DNA of 64,000 nt. Source: Actinomycetes bacterium (GTDB lineage Bacteria > Actinomycetota > Actinomycetes > Propionibacteriales > Nocardioidaceae). The first letter of the stretch is position 1; each line of letters begins with the position of its first letter. A model generated the notes under the pieces. It was not told the DNA's origin. It ran no database searches and saw only the letters and a program-made list of their open reading frames with translations. Location of the stretch: positions 1 through 64,000 of the forward strand of contig JAEZEJ010000119.1 of NCBI GenBank assembly GCA_023417775.1, written 5' to 3'. Positions 1-8,828 of this stretch are shown one piece after another. The position numbers were made by a program, and so were the translations under genes.

Positions 1-3
1 TCG

Positions 4-60
4 CCCCCCCAACCCTTTTGGGGGGGGCCCTCGCCGCATTTCCCGGGCACTAAGGTGCCC
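4..60. terminator. two GC-rich hairpins at the window start
   Basis: A run of C plus AA (4-12) pairs with TT plus a run of G (18-26), and GGGCAC (45-50) pairs with GTGCCC (55-60) around a TAAG loop. No T tract follows. These probably end transcription of the gene left of the window, but rho-independent activity is not shown by the sequence alone. Confidence 0.45.
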
Positions 61-172
61 TTCTGGCCCGCTGGCCGGTGGAGTAATCCACAGGTCGGCG
101 GGTTTCGTGCGTTCGTCCACAGATCGCTCGGCGGTCCTCGACGGGTGCCCTGCCCCGCTCGAGGGTGGAGTC

Positions 173-538
173 ATGAGCGATCCTTCCGCAGTGCCTGCCC
201 CGACCACCGACGTCAATGAGGTCCGACTTGTCGGCCGCATCTCCGGAACGCCGACCTCCAGGGTGCTCCCGTCCGGTGATGAGATCGTGACCTTCCGGCT
301 GGTGGTCCGGCGGACGGCGCGGGCGCGACGCCGGTCCCGGCAGAGTGTCGACAGCTTCGAATGCACGGCCTGGAGCGCCGCCCTGCGACGTCGTGCGCTG
401 CGCCTCGCGATCGAGGACATCGTGGAGGTCCACGGCGAGTTGCGGGCGCGCTTCGCCCGAGGGCCGCATGGTGTGATCGGCCGGGTGACGGTCGACCTCC
501 GGACGCTGACGAGGACGCCGGTAGCCTCGTCCTCATGA
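173..538 (+). CDS. single-stranded DNA-binding (SSB-like, OB-fold) protein
   Basis: A 121-residue protein with the SSB pattern: residues 14-24 (NEVRLVGRISG) open the OB fold, then GDEIVTFRLVVRR and the strand DSFECTAWS, ending in a second basic strand. It lacks the long Gly/Pro tail and acidic tip of the main SSB, so it is probably a paralogue that binds ssDNA in repair or uptake. The ATG at 173 is preceded by GGTGGAG; an upstream in-frame GTG at 107 has no ribosome site. The stop overlaps the next start as ATGA, implying coupling with the HAD phosphatase gene. Confidence 0.75.
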   Translation: MSDPSAVPAPTTDVNEVRLVGRISGTPTSRVLPSGDEIVTFRLVVRRTARARRRSRQSVDSFECTAWSAALRRRALRLAIEDIVEVHGELRARFARGPHGVIGRVTVDLRTLTRTPVASSS

Positions 539-1539
539 CGCTGCGCTCGTCCTCGACACCGCTCATCGAGCAACACGATGCCGTGCTGCTCGACCTTGAC
601 GGAGTGGTCTACGTATCCGACCACGCCGTCCCCGAAGCCGTCAAAGCACTGAACGGGGCGAGCGACGCCGGCGTCGCCCTCGCCTTCCTCACGAACAACG
701 CCTCCCGCACTCCGACGGCAGTGGCCGATCATCTGCGGCGGTTGGGCCTCGCACCGGAGGTGGATGATGTCGTCACCTCGGCTCAGGCGATCGCCCGGGT
801 GATGGCCGATGAGCTGCGCGTGGGAGCCGCGGTGCTGGTATGCGGGGGAGAGGGGCTCATCGAGGCGGTGCGTGAGGCCGGCCTCGTTCCGGTGTCGTCC
901 CTCGACGACCGGCCCGAGGCGGTCGTACAGGGCTACTTCCCGGAGATCGGCTGGACGGACCTCGCTGAGGTCGGCTACGCGGTCCAGGCGGGTCTGCCCT
1001 GGTATGTGAGTAACGCCGATCTCACGATTCCGACCTCGCGGGGGATCGCCCCAGGCAATGGCTCGTTGGTGCAGACGGTCCGGACGACGACCGCCTCAGA
1101 ACCCCGTGCCATCGCCGGCAAGCCGTATCGTCCCCTCTTCGAGGTGACGATGGATCGGATCCAGGCAGCGCGGCCGCTCATGGTGGGGGACCGGCTCGAC
1201 ACCGATATCGCCGGCGCTCGGGCGGCCGGTATCGCCTCCCTTGCGGTGCTCACCGGCGTCAGCGATCTGGCGGAGATCGCCGCGGCCGGCGAGGAGGAAC
1301 GCCCCGACTACATCGCGGCCGACCTCCGCGGCCTCCACCAGACGCATCCACCGGTCGACATCGACGAGGAGACCGCGGCGTGCGGTTCGGCGGTGGCCCG
1401 TCATGCCGACGGCAGGATCACTCTGGAACGTCCCGCGGCCGATGTCCCGAGCCTGCGGGCCGTCATCGGACTCGCCTGGCACCTCCGGGACACGGGTTCG
1501 ACGATTCCGTCCGTGGGCGATGGGACACTGGGCGCATGA
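535..1539 (+). CDS. HAD-superfamily phosphatase (NagD / glycerol-3-phosphate phosphatase type)
   Basis: 334 residues. HAD motif I is DLDGVVY (D20 nucleophile, D22), motif II is in FLTNNASRT, the Lys of motif III is near AGKPYRP, and motif IV is GDRLDTDIAGA, with a C2-type cap between. In Mycobacterium the gene at this syntenic place (Rv1692, before tlyA) removes phosphate from glycerol-3-phosphate; the same role is inferred here. A C-terminal extension of about 70 residues follows the HAD core. The ATG overlaps the upstream stop (ATGA). A TAGCCT box at 522-527 ends seven bases before the ATG, so a leaderless transcript is also possible. Confidence 0.85.
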   Translation: MTLRSSSTPLIEQHDAVLLDLDGVVYVSDHAVPEAVKALNGASDAGVALAFLTNNASRTPTAVADHLRRLGLAPEVDDVVTSAQAIARVMADELRVGAAVLVCGGEGLIEAVREAGLVPVSSLDDRPEAVVQGYFPEIGWTDLAEVGYAVQAGLPWYVSNADLTIPTSRGIAPGNGSLVQTVRTTTASEPRAIAGKPYRPLFEVTMDRIQAARPLMVGDRLDTDIAGARAAGIASLAVLTGVSDLAEIAAAGEEERPDYIAADLRGLHQTHPPVDIDEETAACGSAVARHADGRITLERPAADVPSLRAVIGLAWHLRDTGSTIPSVGDGTLGA

Positions 1540-1618
1540 GCGAGCGAAGCGAGCGATCGTCGGAGACCTCATGCCGTCGTCTGCCTATCGTCGGTCCTTC
1601 TGGGCAGGGGGCGGCATG
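1536..1618 (+). repeat. start-codon-associated ~83-bp repeat, copy 1 (encodes a 27-residue mini-ORF)
   Basis: The segment begins ATGAGCGAGCGAAGCGAG at 1536, overlapping the HAD stop, and the same 18 bases recur at 1616 as the next gene start. Between them is a mini-ORF reading MSERSE at its head, whose TGA overlaps the ATG at 1616. A related segment lies before scpA at 16652. The right halves of both copies share CCGTC, GTCCTT and GCGGGCGG-like blocks. It looks like a small dispersed element that lands on start codons. Confidence 0.55.
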
Positions 1619-1783
1619 AGCGAGCGAAGCGAGGAGACGCCGGAGGAGATGGTCGCGGCCGTGGTGCGCCGACTCGATGGTCTGGACGACGTCGAGATCG
1701 ACGAGCACCCCTCCAGATTCGAGGCCGTCCACGACGACCTCCGCCGGGTGCTGCGCGGCGAGTCCGTCTCCTCACCCTCATGA
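1616..1783 (+). CDS. small conserved protein between HAD phosphatase and tlyA
   Basis: A 55-residue acidic protein starting MSERSEETPEEM, mostly helical by composition. Mycobacterium has a small gene (Rv1693) in the same place, so this is probably its counterpart; no function is known to me. The first six codons come from the repeat at 1536-1618. An in-frame ATG at 1571 would add 15 residues from inside the repeat. The stop overlaps the tlyA ATG (ATGA), so translation is coupled to tlyA. Confidence 0.6.
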   Translation: MSERSEETPEEMVAAVVRRLDGLDDVEIDEHPSRFEAVHDDLRRVLRGESVSSPS

Positions 1784-2607
1784 GCCGACGGGTGCGCCTC
1801 GACGCCGAGCTCGTCCGCCGGGGGCTGGCCGGTTCACGTGAGCAGGCCGCCGGTCTCATCGCCGATGGACTGGTGAGCGTCGCCGGGGCCACGGCGAGCA
1901 AGGCGGCGACCCAGATCACCACCGATCAGCCGATCCTCGTCGCCGAGGACACCGGCCCGCGCTATGCATCGCGCGGCGCGTACAAGCTGCTGGGCGCGTT
2001 GGACGTCTTCGAGCCCCAGGGGTTGGACATCGGCGGGCGCCGGGTGCTCGATGCGGGCGCCTCCACCGGAGGATTCACCGATGTGCTGTTGCGGCGCGGG
2101 GTCCGCGAGGTGGTCGCCGTCGATGTCGGCTACGGCCAGCTGGTGTGGGCGCTGCAGAGCGACGACCGGGTCCGCGTGCTGGACCGCACCAATGTCCGGA
2201 CGCTCACGCGCGAGCAGATCGACGGGCCCGTCGACCTGGTGGTCTCGGACCTGTCCTTCATCTCCCTGACGATCGTCATGCCGGCCCTCACGGCGGTCAC
2301 CGACCCCGCGGGCGACATCGTGCTGATGATCAAGCCGCAGTTCGAGGTCGGACGGACGAACCTGGGCAAGAACGGCGTCGTGCGCGATCCCGCCCTGCAC
2401 GCCGGTGCCATCATGCAGGTTTGCGAGAGCGCCCACCACCATGGATGGGGGACACGAGGGCTGGCGTCGAGCCCGTTGCCCGGGCCGGCGGGTAACGTCG
2501 AGTACTTCTGCTGGCTGCGCTCCGACGCGCCGCCACCGGATGCGGCCGATGCGGACCGGGCCGTGGCGTCCGGACCGCTGTCCCCACGAGGAGGAGCCTC
2601 GCGATGA
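1780..2607 (+). CDS. tlyA: 16S/23S rRNA 2'-O-methyltransferase TlyA
   Basis: 275 residues. Residues 1-60 form an S4-like RNA-binding domain and the rest a class I methyltransferase: K69 in SRGAYKL, the SAM loop DAGASTGGFTD (92-102), D158 in VSDLSF, K186 in MIKPQFEV and E242 in NVEYF give the K-D-K-E set of 2'-O-methyltransferases. TlyA methylates cytidines of helix 44 of 16S rRNA and helix 69 of 23S rRNA, and its loss gives capreomycin resistance in mycobacteria. Four-base ATGA overlaps on both sides place it in one operon with nadK and recN. Confidence 0.93.
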   Translation: MSRRVRLDAELVRRGLAGSREQAAGLIADGLVSVAGATASKAATQITTDQPILVAEDTGPRYASRGAYKLLGALDVFEPQGLDIGGRRVLDAGASTGGFTDVLLRRGVREVVAVDVGYGQLVWALQSDDRVRVLDRTNVRTLTREQIDGPVDLVVSDLSFISLTIVMPALTAVTDPAGDIVLMIKPQFEVGRTNLGKNGVVRDPALHAGAIMQVCESAHHHGWGTRGLASSPLPGPAGNVEYFCWLRSDAPPPDAADADRAVASGPLSPRGGASR

Positions 2608-3518
2608 GAAGTGTCCTGATCACCGTGCACACCGCACGTCCCGATGCCGCGGTCGTGGCTGCGACCTTCGCCCGGGAGCTCCAGAAGGCGGAGATCGAGG
2701 TACGAGTGCTCGACAGCGAGTACGAGGCGATCGCCGCACAGGGGATCGAGGATCTCGTCGTCGTCAATGCGGGCGCTGGGGCAGCCGCCGGCTGCGATCT
2801 GGCCGTGGTCTTCGGGGGTGACGGCACCATCCTGCGCGCAGCGGAGATGTGCCGCGGCACCGGAGCGGCCGTCCTCGGGGTGAACCTCGGGCACGTCGGC
2901 TTCCTCGCCGAGGCCGATGTCGAGGATCTGCACGAGATCGCCGAGCGGGTGATCGCCGTGGACTTCGAGGTCGAGGAACGGCTGACGGTCGATGTCGTCG
3001 TCACGGTCGGTGGCCGCGAGGTCGGACGCAACTGGGCGCTCAACGAGGCCACCGTCGAGAAGGCATCGCGCGAGCGCATGATCGAGGCGGTCGTGGAGAT
3101 CGACGGCCGCCCGGTGTCGCGGTGGGGCTGTGATGGCATCGTCTGCGCGACCCCCACCGGCTCGACCGCGTACAACTTCAGCGCGGGCGGACCCATCGTG
3201 TGGCCCGAGGTGGCCGCGCTCCTCATGGTCCCGATCAGTGCGCACGCCCTCTTCGCCCGCCCCTTGGTCGTCTCGCCGGACTCCACGCTCGCGATCGAGA
3301 TCGTCGGCGAGACGCCGGCGGGCATCCTCTGGTGCGACGGCCGCCGCGCGGCCGAGCTGCCGGTCGGAGCCCGGATCGAAGTCCGCCGCGGAGCCGAGCC
3401 CGTGCGACTCGCCCGCCTGCACACCGCCCCCTTCGCCGACCGGCTCGTGCGCAAATTCGAGCTGCCGGTCGCCGGCTGGCGTGGGGCCGCCGAACGCCGC
3501 CGGGAGGCGATGTCCTGA
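2604..3518 (+). CDS. nadK: NAD kinase
   Basis: 304 residues. The NAD-kinase signature GGDGT is at 71-75, followed by NLGHVGFLAE and the conserved block DGIVCATPTGSTAYNFSAGG that binds NAD. It phosphorylates NAD to NADP using ATP or polyphosphate in the cytoplasm. The order tlyA-nadK-recN is conserved in actinobacteria. It overlaps tlyA by four bases, and its TGA shares one base with the recN ATG (TGATG), so termination and reinitiation couple the two. Confidence 0.95.
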   Translation: MRSVLITVHTARPDAAVVAATFARELQKAEIEVRVLDSEYEAIAAQGIEDLVVVNAGAGAAAGCDLAVVFGGDGTILRAAEMCRGTGAAVLGVNLGHVGFLAEADVEDLHEIAERVIAVDFEVEERLTVDVVVTVGGREVGRNWALNEATVEKASRERMIEAVVEIDGRPVSRWGCDGIVCATPTGSTAYNFSAGGPIVWPEVAALLMVPISAHALFARPLVVSPDSTLAIEIVGETPAGILWCDGRRAAELPVGARIEVRRGAEPVRLARLHTAPFADRLVRKFELPVAGWRGAAERRREAMS

Positions 3519-5191
3519 TGTGGAACTATCTGCGACTCTCGTCCCTCGGCGTCATCGAGGAGGCGGAGCTCGAGCTGGGCCCGGGATTCTCGGTCATCAC
3601 CGGTGAGACCGGTGCCGGCAAGACGATGGTCGTCACGGCACTCGGACTGCTGCGCGGTGAGCGCGCCGACTCCGGGCTCGTCCGCGTGGGTGCCGAGCGC
3701 GCCCGCGTGGAGGCGGGGGTCGGCGTGCCGGACGGATCGGTCGCGGCCACCCTCATCGAGGAGGCCGGGGGAGAGGTCGACGACGGCGAGCTCCTGCTGG
3801 GCCGGGTGCTCTCGGCACAGGGCCGATCACGGGCCACCGCGGGTGGGGCGACGGTTCCGGCCGCGGTGCTGACCCAGGTCGCTCGCGAGCTGGTGGCGGT
3901 CCACGGCCAGTCCGATCAGCAACGACTGGTGCTCGCGGCCCAGCAGCGTGATGCCCTCGACCTCTACGCGGGAGCCGACGCCCGGGAGGCGTTGTCGGCC
4001 TACCAGGAGGCCTACCGTCGCTGGCGCGAGGCGCAACGGTCGCTGGCGCAGCTGCGTGAGCACGCTGGTGAGCGTCTGCGAGAGCTGGAGATGCTGCAGC
4101 ACGGTCTCGGCGAGATCGAGGAGGTCGACCCGTCGCCGGGCGAGGATGAGGAGCTGACCGCCGAGGAGGGACGGCTCGCGCATGCCGAGGCGCTCATCGG
4201 GGCGGCTGCGTCCGCCGCGGAGGCGCTCTCCTCCGATGAGGGCGGGGCCGGAGTGATCCTGGCGGGCGCCCACCAGCAGTTGGGCACCAGCGCCGGCCAC
4301 GACGAGCGGCTCGACACCCTCGCCGAGCGGCTCGCGAGCGCCGGTATCGAGGTGGCCGATATCGCCTCGGAACTGCAGCACTATGCCGCCGATGTCGACC
4401 TCGATCCGGCGCGGCTCGCCGCGGTGCAGGAGCGCCGCGCGGCCATCACCGCCCTCGTCCGCCGCTACGGTCCGACCCTCGACGATGTCCTGGACTGGGC
4501 GAAGTCGGCCGCCGCCCGGGTGCCCGAGCTCGACGGCGATGACCAGCGGGTCGAACAGCTGGAGGCCGAGGTGGCCGAGGTGGCCCCCCGGGTGGCCGAG
4601 CTCGCCGAACGACTCCGCGAGCTCCGCCGGTCGGCCGCGACGACCTTCGCCGAGCGCGTGCAGGCCGAGCTCGCGGAGCTCTCGATGCCCTCGGCCCGTC
4701 TCGTGGTGAGCGTCGAGCCCGCCGAGGAGCTGGCCCTGCACGGTGGGGATGTGGTCGAGTTCGGCTTCGCGGCCAACTCGGGTACCGCGCCGCGGCCGAT
4801 GAGCAAGGGGGCGAGCGGCGGTGAGCTCTCGCGTCTCATGCTCGCGCTGGAGGTCGTGCTCGCCGACGAGCACACCGTGCCCACCTTGGTATTCGACGAG
4901 GTCGACGCCGGGATCGGCGGCAAGGCCGCGGTCGAGGTCGGCCGACGGCTGGCCCGTCTCGCGCGCCATGCGCAGGTCATCGCCGTCACCCACCTGCCCC
5001 AGGTGGCGGCCTTCGCGGACGACCACTTCGTCGTCACCAAGTCCGATGACGGCTCGGTGACCGCGAGCAGCGTGCGCCGGCTCACGGCGCAGGAGCGGGT
5101 CGACGAGCTCGCCCGGATGCTGGCGGGTCTGGACGACTCGCGGGCGGCGCAGGAGCACGCCCGCGAACTCCTCGCCCTCGCCGGCCACTGA
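3518..5191 (+). CDS. recN: DNA repair protein RecN
   Basis: 557 residues, an SMC-like ATPase used in recombinational repair of double-strand breaks. Walker A GETGAGKT is at 29-36, a central coiled coil spans roughly 150-380, the ABC signature is in GASGGELSRLMLALE, and Walker B with D-loop is VFDEVDAGIGG. The ATG at 3518 (TGATG with the nadK stop) gives the expected N terminus MWNYLRLSSLGVIEEAEL; the longer open frame upstream lies inside nadK and was rejected. Confidence 0.95.
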   Translation: MWNYLRLSSLGVIEEAELELGPGFSVITGETGAGKTMVVTALGLLRGERADSGLVRVGAERARVEAGVGVPDGSVAATLIEEAGGEVDDGELLLGRVLSAQGRSRATAGGATVPAAVLTQVARELVAVHGQSDQQRLVLAAQQRDALDLYAGADAREALSAYQEAYRRWREAQRSLAQLREHAGERLRELEMLQHGLGEIEEVDPSPGEDEELTAEEGRLAHAEALIGAAASAAEALSSDEGGAGVILAGAHQQLGTSAGHDERLDTLAERLASAGIEVADIASELQHYAADVDLDPARLAAVQERRAAITALVRRYGPTLDDVLDWAKSAAARVPELDGDDQRVEQLEAEVAEVAPRVAELAERLRELRRSAATTFAERVQAELAELSMPSARLVVSVEPAEELALHGGDVVEFGFAANSGTAPRPMSKGASGGELSRLMLALEVVLADEHTVPTLVFDEVDAGIGGKAAVEVGRRLARLARHAQVIAVTHLPQVAAFADDHFVVTKSDDGSVTASSVRRLTAQERVDELARMLAGLDDSRAAQEHARELLALAGH

Positions 5192-5323
5192 CCGGCCCCT
5201 CGATCCCTCGCTCGGCCACGGGCGGCGCCCTGGGACGCCGGTCTCGACGGTTGGGTCACACCGCGGCGGTCTCGTCGTGCCTCCGCGATCTGAGGGCCCT
5301 GCCGTGTCAGCATGGAAGGCGCT

Positions 5324-6499
5324 ATGGCTCTTCTCAAACGCAATCGCGTGGTCGACCCGGACGCGCCCGGCGTGCGCGGACCGGCGCGTATCGCGCGTCA
5401 GTCATCGGACTTCGCCGGTGTCCGCGCCGGTGACGTCGTGGTCATCGACCTCCCCGACCTGGAGGTCCAGGACGCCGAGGTCCTCGTCGCCCGCGAGGTC
5501 GCCGCCGTCGTCAACGCCGCCCCGTCCTCGACCGGGCGCTATCCCAATCTCGGCCCGCAGGTGCTCACCAGCGCGGGCGTCCACCTGGTCGACGATGTCG
5601 GCGAGGGGCTATTCGCCCGTCTGCGCAGCGGCGAGCAGCTGCGCGTGGAGGGCTCCTCGGTGTTCCGCGGCGAGGAGCTGCTCGCCACCGGTATCGAGAT
5701 GACCGGAGAGCGCATCTCCGAAGGTCTCACCCAGGCCTCCACCGAGTTGTCCAATCGGCTCGACTCGGTCACCGCCAATGCCTCGGACCAACTGCGCCGC
5801 GAGCGGGCGATGCTCTTCGAGGGGGCGCGTATCCCGCGGCTCCAGCAGAGCGGTCGTGGTCGCGCCGCCGTCATCGTGGCCGACACCTTCGATGTCGAGG
5901 ACGACCTCAAGGGCATGCGGCGTTTCATCCGCGACAACGATCCGCTGCTGATCGGCGTCGGCAAGGGCGGCGATGTCATCGCCGGCCTCGGACTGGTCCC
6001 GCACGTGGTGATCGGCACCGATGACCAGCTCACCAACAGCTCCATCGCCAAGGCGCGTGAGGCGGTGGTCGTCTCCCCGGCCGGCCGCCTGGACCACCCT
6101 GAGCGATTCGAGCAGCACGGCACCAATGCGATGGTCTTCTCCGCGAGCGGAGCCAGTGAGGACCTCGCCATCCTGCTGGCCGACCACAATGATGCCGATG
6201 TGATCGTGCTCGCCGGCGCGCCGCCCACCCTGGTGGCGCTGCTGGAACGCGATACCGCCGATGTCGGCAGCGCATTCGTGGCCCGGCTCAAGGCCGGGAC
6301 CAAGGTCGTCGATGCGAAGGCCGTGCGGTTCTTCGCCGTGCAGCGGCTGACCTGGCTCGTGCCGTTCCTCCTCTTGCTCGCCGGCGTCGTCGCGGTCATC
6401 GCGGCGGTGCTCACGACCCCGACCGGTCAGGTCTGGTGGTCGGAGCTGCGCGACCTCGTCGGCAGCGGCATCTCCTGGATCGAAGGACTCTTCTCGTGA
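5324..6499 (+). CDS. steA: SteA-like cytokinetic ring protein
   Basis: 391 residues. Homologues (Rv1697 in Mycobacterium, SteA in Corynebacterium) sit in the same order after recN and act in cell separation with SteB. The middle has a thiamin-pyrophosphokinase-like fold (LLIGVGKGGDVIAGLGLVPHVVIGTDDQ), and a single membrane segment lies near the C terminus (WLVPFLLLLAGVVAVIAAVL). ATG 5324 has GGAAGG four bases upstream; ATG 5312 would add four residues but lacks a ribosome site. The stop overlaps the next GTG. Confidence 0.85.
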   Translation: MALLKRNRVVDPDAPGVRGPARIARQSSDFAGVRAGDVVVIDLPDLEVQDAEVLVAREVAAVVNAAPSSTGRYPNLGPQVLTSAGVHLVDDVGEGLFARLRSGEQLRVEGSSVFRGEELLATGIEMTGERISEGLTQASTELSNRLDSVTANASDQLRRERAMLFEGARIPRLQQSGRGRAAVIVADTFDVEDDLKGMRRFIRDNDPLLIGVGKGGDVIAGLGLVPHVVIGTDDQLTNSSIAKAREAVVVSPAGRLDHPERFEQHGTNAMVFSASGASEDLAILLADHNDADVIVLAGAPPTLVALLERDTADVGSAFVARLKAGTKVVDAKAVRFFAVQRLTWLVPFLLLLAGVVAVIAAVLTTPTGQVWWSELRDLVGSGISWIEGLFS

Positions 6500-7362
6500 T
6501 CAACCTGCGCTACCATCTCGTCTCCCTGGCCGCCGTGCTCTTCTCGCTCGCGGCCGGCATCGCGATCGGCGCCGGGCTCCTCGACGACGCCGGCGCGAGC
6601 ATCTCCAACAATCAGAGCCGCCAGCAGGACATCTCCCCGGCGGTCGCCGGCTTCGATGCGGCCTATGCCGAGAACACCGGCCCGGACCTGATCCGCGACG
6701 CGCTCAGCGACCAGAGTGTCGTCGTCTTCACCACGCCGGGGGCCCAGGACGCCCAGGTCACCGGCATCGTGGAGAACCTGCAGACCGCGGGCGCCCAGGT
6801 CACCGGCCAGGTGGCGCTCACGGCCAAGCTGCTCTCGCCCTCCAATCGCCAGTTCTCCGAGGGCGTCGCCAACCAGTCCGGTGGCGACGCGGTCAGCGGG
6901 GACAGCGCCTACCAGCGGATCGGCTCGGCCCTGGCGCGTGCCTACCTGGGCACCGAGACGGAGGAGACCGATCAGGATGCACGCACGATCCGGTCGGCCT
7001 TCGTGCAGGGAGAGCTGCTCGACCAGCCCACCGAGCCGGAGCAGTCGGCCACCCTCGCGGTGATCGTCACCGGCCCGGCCTCGCCCGATGATGCCGACTA
7101 CGGGGCGGTCGTGGCCCAGCTGGCGCCGGCGCTGGACGAGGCGAGCAGCGGCGTCCTCGTCACCGGCCCGGTGTCCTCATCGGAGGACCGGGGCATCGTC
7201 GGACGGGTTCGCGCCGCCGACGGCACGCAGGACATCTCGACCTTCGATGTCACCGACTCGGCCACCGGACGCATCATGGCCGTCGCCGCATTGGCACGCG
7301 AGGCCGAGGGCAATCCCGGCGCCTGGGGCACCTCCCGTGCGGCCGACGGCCCCATCCCGTAG
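6496..7362 (+). CDS. steB: SteB / MctB-like membrane-anchored envelope protein
   Basis: 288 residues. The N terminus (INLRYHLVSLAAVLFSLAAG) forms one membrane anchor; the rest is extracytoplasmic with an alanine-rich coiled start. It matches the family of Rv1698/MctB, described both as an outer-membrane copper-release protein in Mycobacterium and as SteB, the partner of SteA in cell separation. The GTG start overlaps the steA stop (GTGA), so the pair is translated together. Which of the two proposed roles applies cannot be decided from sequence. Confidence 0.82.
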   Translation: MINLRYHLVSLAAVLFSLAAGIAIGAGLLDDAGASISNNQSRQQDISPAVAGFDAAYAENTGPDLIRDALSDQSVVVFTTPGAQDAQVTGIVENLQTAGAQVTGQVALTAKLLSPSNRQFSEGVANQSGGDAVSGDSAYQRIGSALARAYLGTETEETDQDARTIRSAFVQGELLDQPTEPEQSATLAVIVTGPASPDDADYGAVVAQLAPALDEASSGVLVTGPVSSSEDRGIVGRVRAADGTQDISTFDVTDSATGRIMAVAALAREAEGNPGAWGTSRAADGPIP

Positions 7363-7370
7363 GCCGCGAC

Positions 7371-7419
7371 CACGACGCAGGGGCCGTTCCGGAGATTCCG
7401 GAACGGCCCCTGCGTCGTG
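7371..7419. terminator. perfect 23-bp inverted repeat, bidirectional terminator
   Basis: Bases 7371-7393 pair without mismatch with 7397-7419, leaving a three-base loop (GAT). It sits eight bases after the steB stop and just before the stop of the convergent TetR gene, as expected for a shared terminator. No long T run is present on either side. Confidence 0.8.
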
Positions 7420-7422
7420 TGA

Positions 7423-8055
7423 TCAGCTGTCGGTGCGGGGCTCCAGATAGGGCGTCAGATACCGCTCGGTCAGCACCTTGAGCTCCTCGAGCACCCCGAG
7501 GTCCGGGGGAGTGGACATGAACGCCCGGTCGAGGAGATGGGTGATTGTCGTGACCGTCACCAGGGCAATCCGCTCGAGATCGGCACCGGGGTCGACCTCG
7601 GGTCGCTCCGAGAAGGCCCGCGCCAGCGCCTGCGAGGCGAGCTCGGTCGACCGGTCGTCGAGGGCCTGCAGCTCGGGGCGGAGGACCAGTGCACGTCGCA
7701 GGATGATGCCCGCAGGCCATTCGACGCGGAACGAGGCCATCCGGTCGATGATGTCACGCATCCAGCCGCGCCAGTCCTCGGCCCCCCTGAGCAGCTCGGT
7801 CGCGCTGAGCACGGCATCGCTGCGCTCGGTCTCGAAGCTCTCGAAGAGATCGAAGATGATCGAGTGCTTGTCGGGGAAGTACCCGTAGAGGGTGGAGATG
7901 TTGACCCCGGCGCGTTCGGCGATGGCATTGGTGTTCAGGCCGTCCAGGCCCTCGTCGACGAGCAGGTCGACGGCGGCCTGGCGGATGCGCGCCACGGTCT
8001 GTCGCGAACGGCTCTGACGCGGCTCACGACGACGTGGGGCGATTCGGTCGCTCAT
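7423..8055 (-). CDS. TetR family regulator of the adjacent acyl-CoA ligase operon
   Basis: 210 residues. The N-terminal HTH is typical of TetR: a basic lead (RRREPRQSRSRQTVARIRQAA), then GLNTNAIAERAGVNISTLYGYFPDKHSI. The C-terminal half is an all-helical ligand domain with no recognised signature. ATG 8055 has AGGAG at 8064-8060; the GTG at 8058 is too close to it. It is divergent from the MaoC/acyl-CoA ligase/permease operon, whose promoter carries two copies of CAAGTA-N2-TACTTG, so it probably represses that operon and responds to an acyl-CoA or its precursor. Confidence 0.85.
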   Translation of the reverse strand: MSDRIAPRRREPRQSRSRQTVARIRQAAVDLLVDEGLDGLNTNAIAERAGVNISTLYGYFPDKHSIIFDLFESFETERSDAVLSATELLRGAEDWRGWMRDIIDRMASFRVEWPAGIILRRALVLRPELQALDDRSTELASQALARAFSERPEVDPGADLERIALVTVTTITHLLDRAFMSTPPDLGVLEELKVLTERYLTPYLEPRTDS

Positions 8056-8061
8056 CACTCT

Positions 8062-8232
8062 CCTAGGGCGTGTCTGGCAATTCCTGACCTACTGCGCGAC
8101 GTCCCGCAGGCGCCTCGCTGCGTTGCCGTCACTCGCAAGACAACGCCCGGTATGGCTTCGCTCCGGCGCCTGGCGAGGCATCCGGCGGATACGCCGCTCG
8201 CTACGGCCACGAATCGCCAGACACGCCCTAGG
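8062..8232. mobile_element. 171-bp MITE-like element with 21-bp terminal inverted repeats
   Basis: Bases 8062-8082 and 8212-8232 are inverted repeats with one mismatch (8215), each ending in CTAG, which may be the target duplication. The interior has no ORF of note. It separates the TetR gene from its operators, and its left tip supplies the CTAGGAG that forms the TetR ribosome site. Size and ends fit a non-autonomous element mobilised by an IS transposase elsewhere. Confidence 0.6.
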
Positions 8233-8271
8233 GCTTCACCGGTGTCCTTCGATCATGACACAGACAAAGGT

Positions 8272-8285
8272 CAAGTAAATACTTG
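8272..8285. promoter_or_regulatory. TetR operator, site 1
   Basis: CAAGTAAATACTTG is a palindrome with half-site CAAGTA and a two-base spacer. The same half-sites recur at 8328-8341, 56 bp away, on either side of a promoter-like -35/-10 pair. Confidence 0.75.
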
Positions 8286-8292
8286 GATACTC

Positions 8293-8321
8293 TTGACGGC
8301 GGACGTGATCGGTGCCACAGT
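8293..8321 (+). promoter_or_regulatory. probable promoter of the MaoC/acyl-CoA ligase operon
   Basis: TTGACG (8293-8298) is followed after 17 bases by CACAGT (8316-8321), a weak -10. It lies between the two TetR sites, so a bound repressor would block it. Confidence 0.45.
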
Positions 8322-8327
8322 TCAATC

Positions 8328-8341
8328 CAAGTAACTACTTG
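8328..8341. promoter_or_regulatory. TetR operator, site 2
   Basis: CAAGTAACTACTTG has the same half-sites and spacer length as site 1. It covers the expected transcription start, 21 bases before the MaoC-like start codon. Confidence 0.75.
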
Positions 8342-8361
8342 TATTTGAATGTGGAGACAGC

Positions 8362-8828
8362 ATGACTCTTCCCGCACCGTCGGACCTGATCGAACGCAGC
8401 CACGTCTCGGACTGGCTCGAGATCGACGCCGAGCATCTCGCGGCGTTCTCGCGCGGGAGCTACCTCGAGCCCGACCGAGTCGATCTCACCATCAGCCAGA
8501 ACAATGCCTTCGGCCCCACGCTCGTCGACGGCTTCCTGTTGCTCAGCCTGCTGGTCTACTTCGACTTCTCCGAGCCCTTCGTCTCGATCGAGGGCGGCTA
8601 CGGGCTGAACTACGGCACCGACCGGGTGCGGTTCACCACCCCGGTGTTCGTGGGTGATCGCGTGCGGCTGAAGCGCACGGTCGTCGAGGCCGAGGTCAAG
8701 ACCCCCACCCGCACCCTCGTCACCCTCGACACCGAGCTCGAGGTGGAGAAGAGCGGTGACACCGCCATGTACGCCCGCTGGCTCTACCTGCTCATCGACC
8801 GCAAGGCCGAGGAAGCAGGCGGCGCTCA

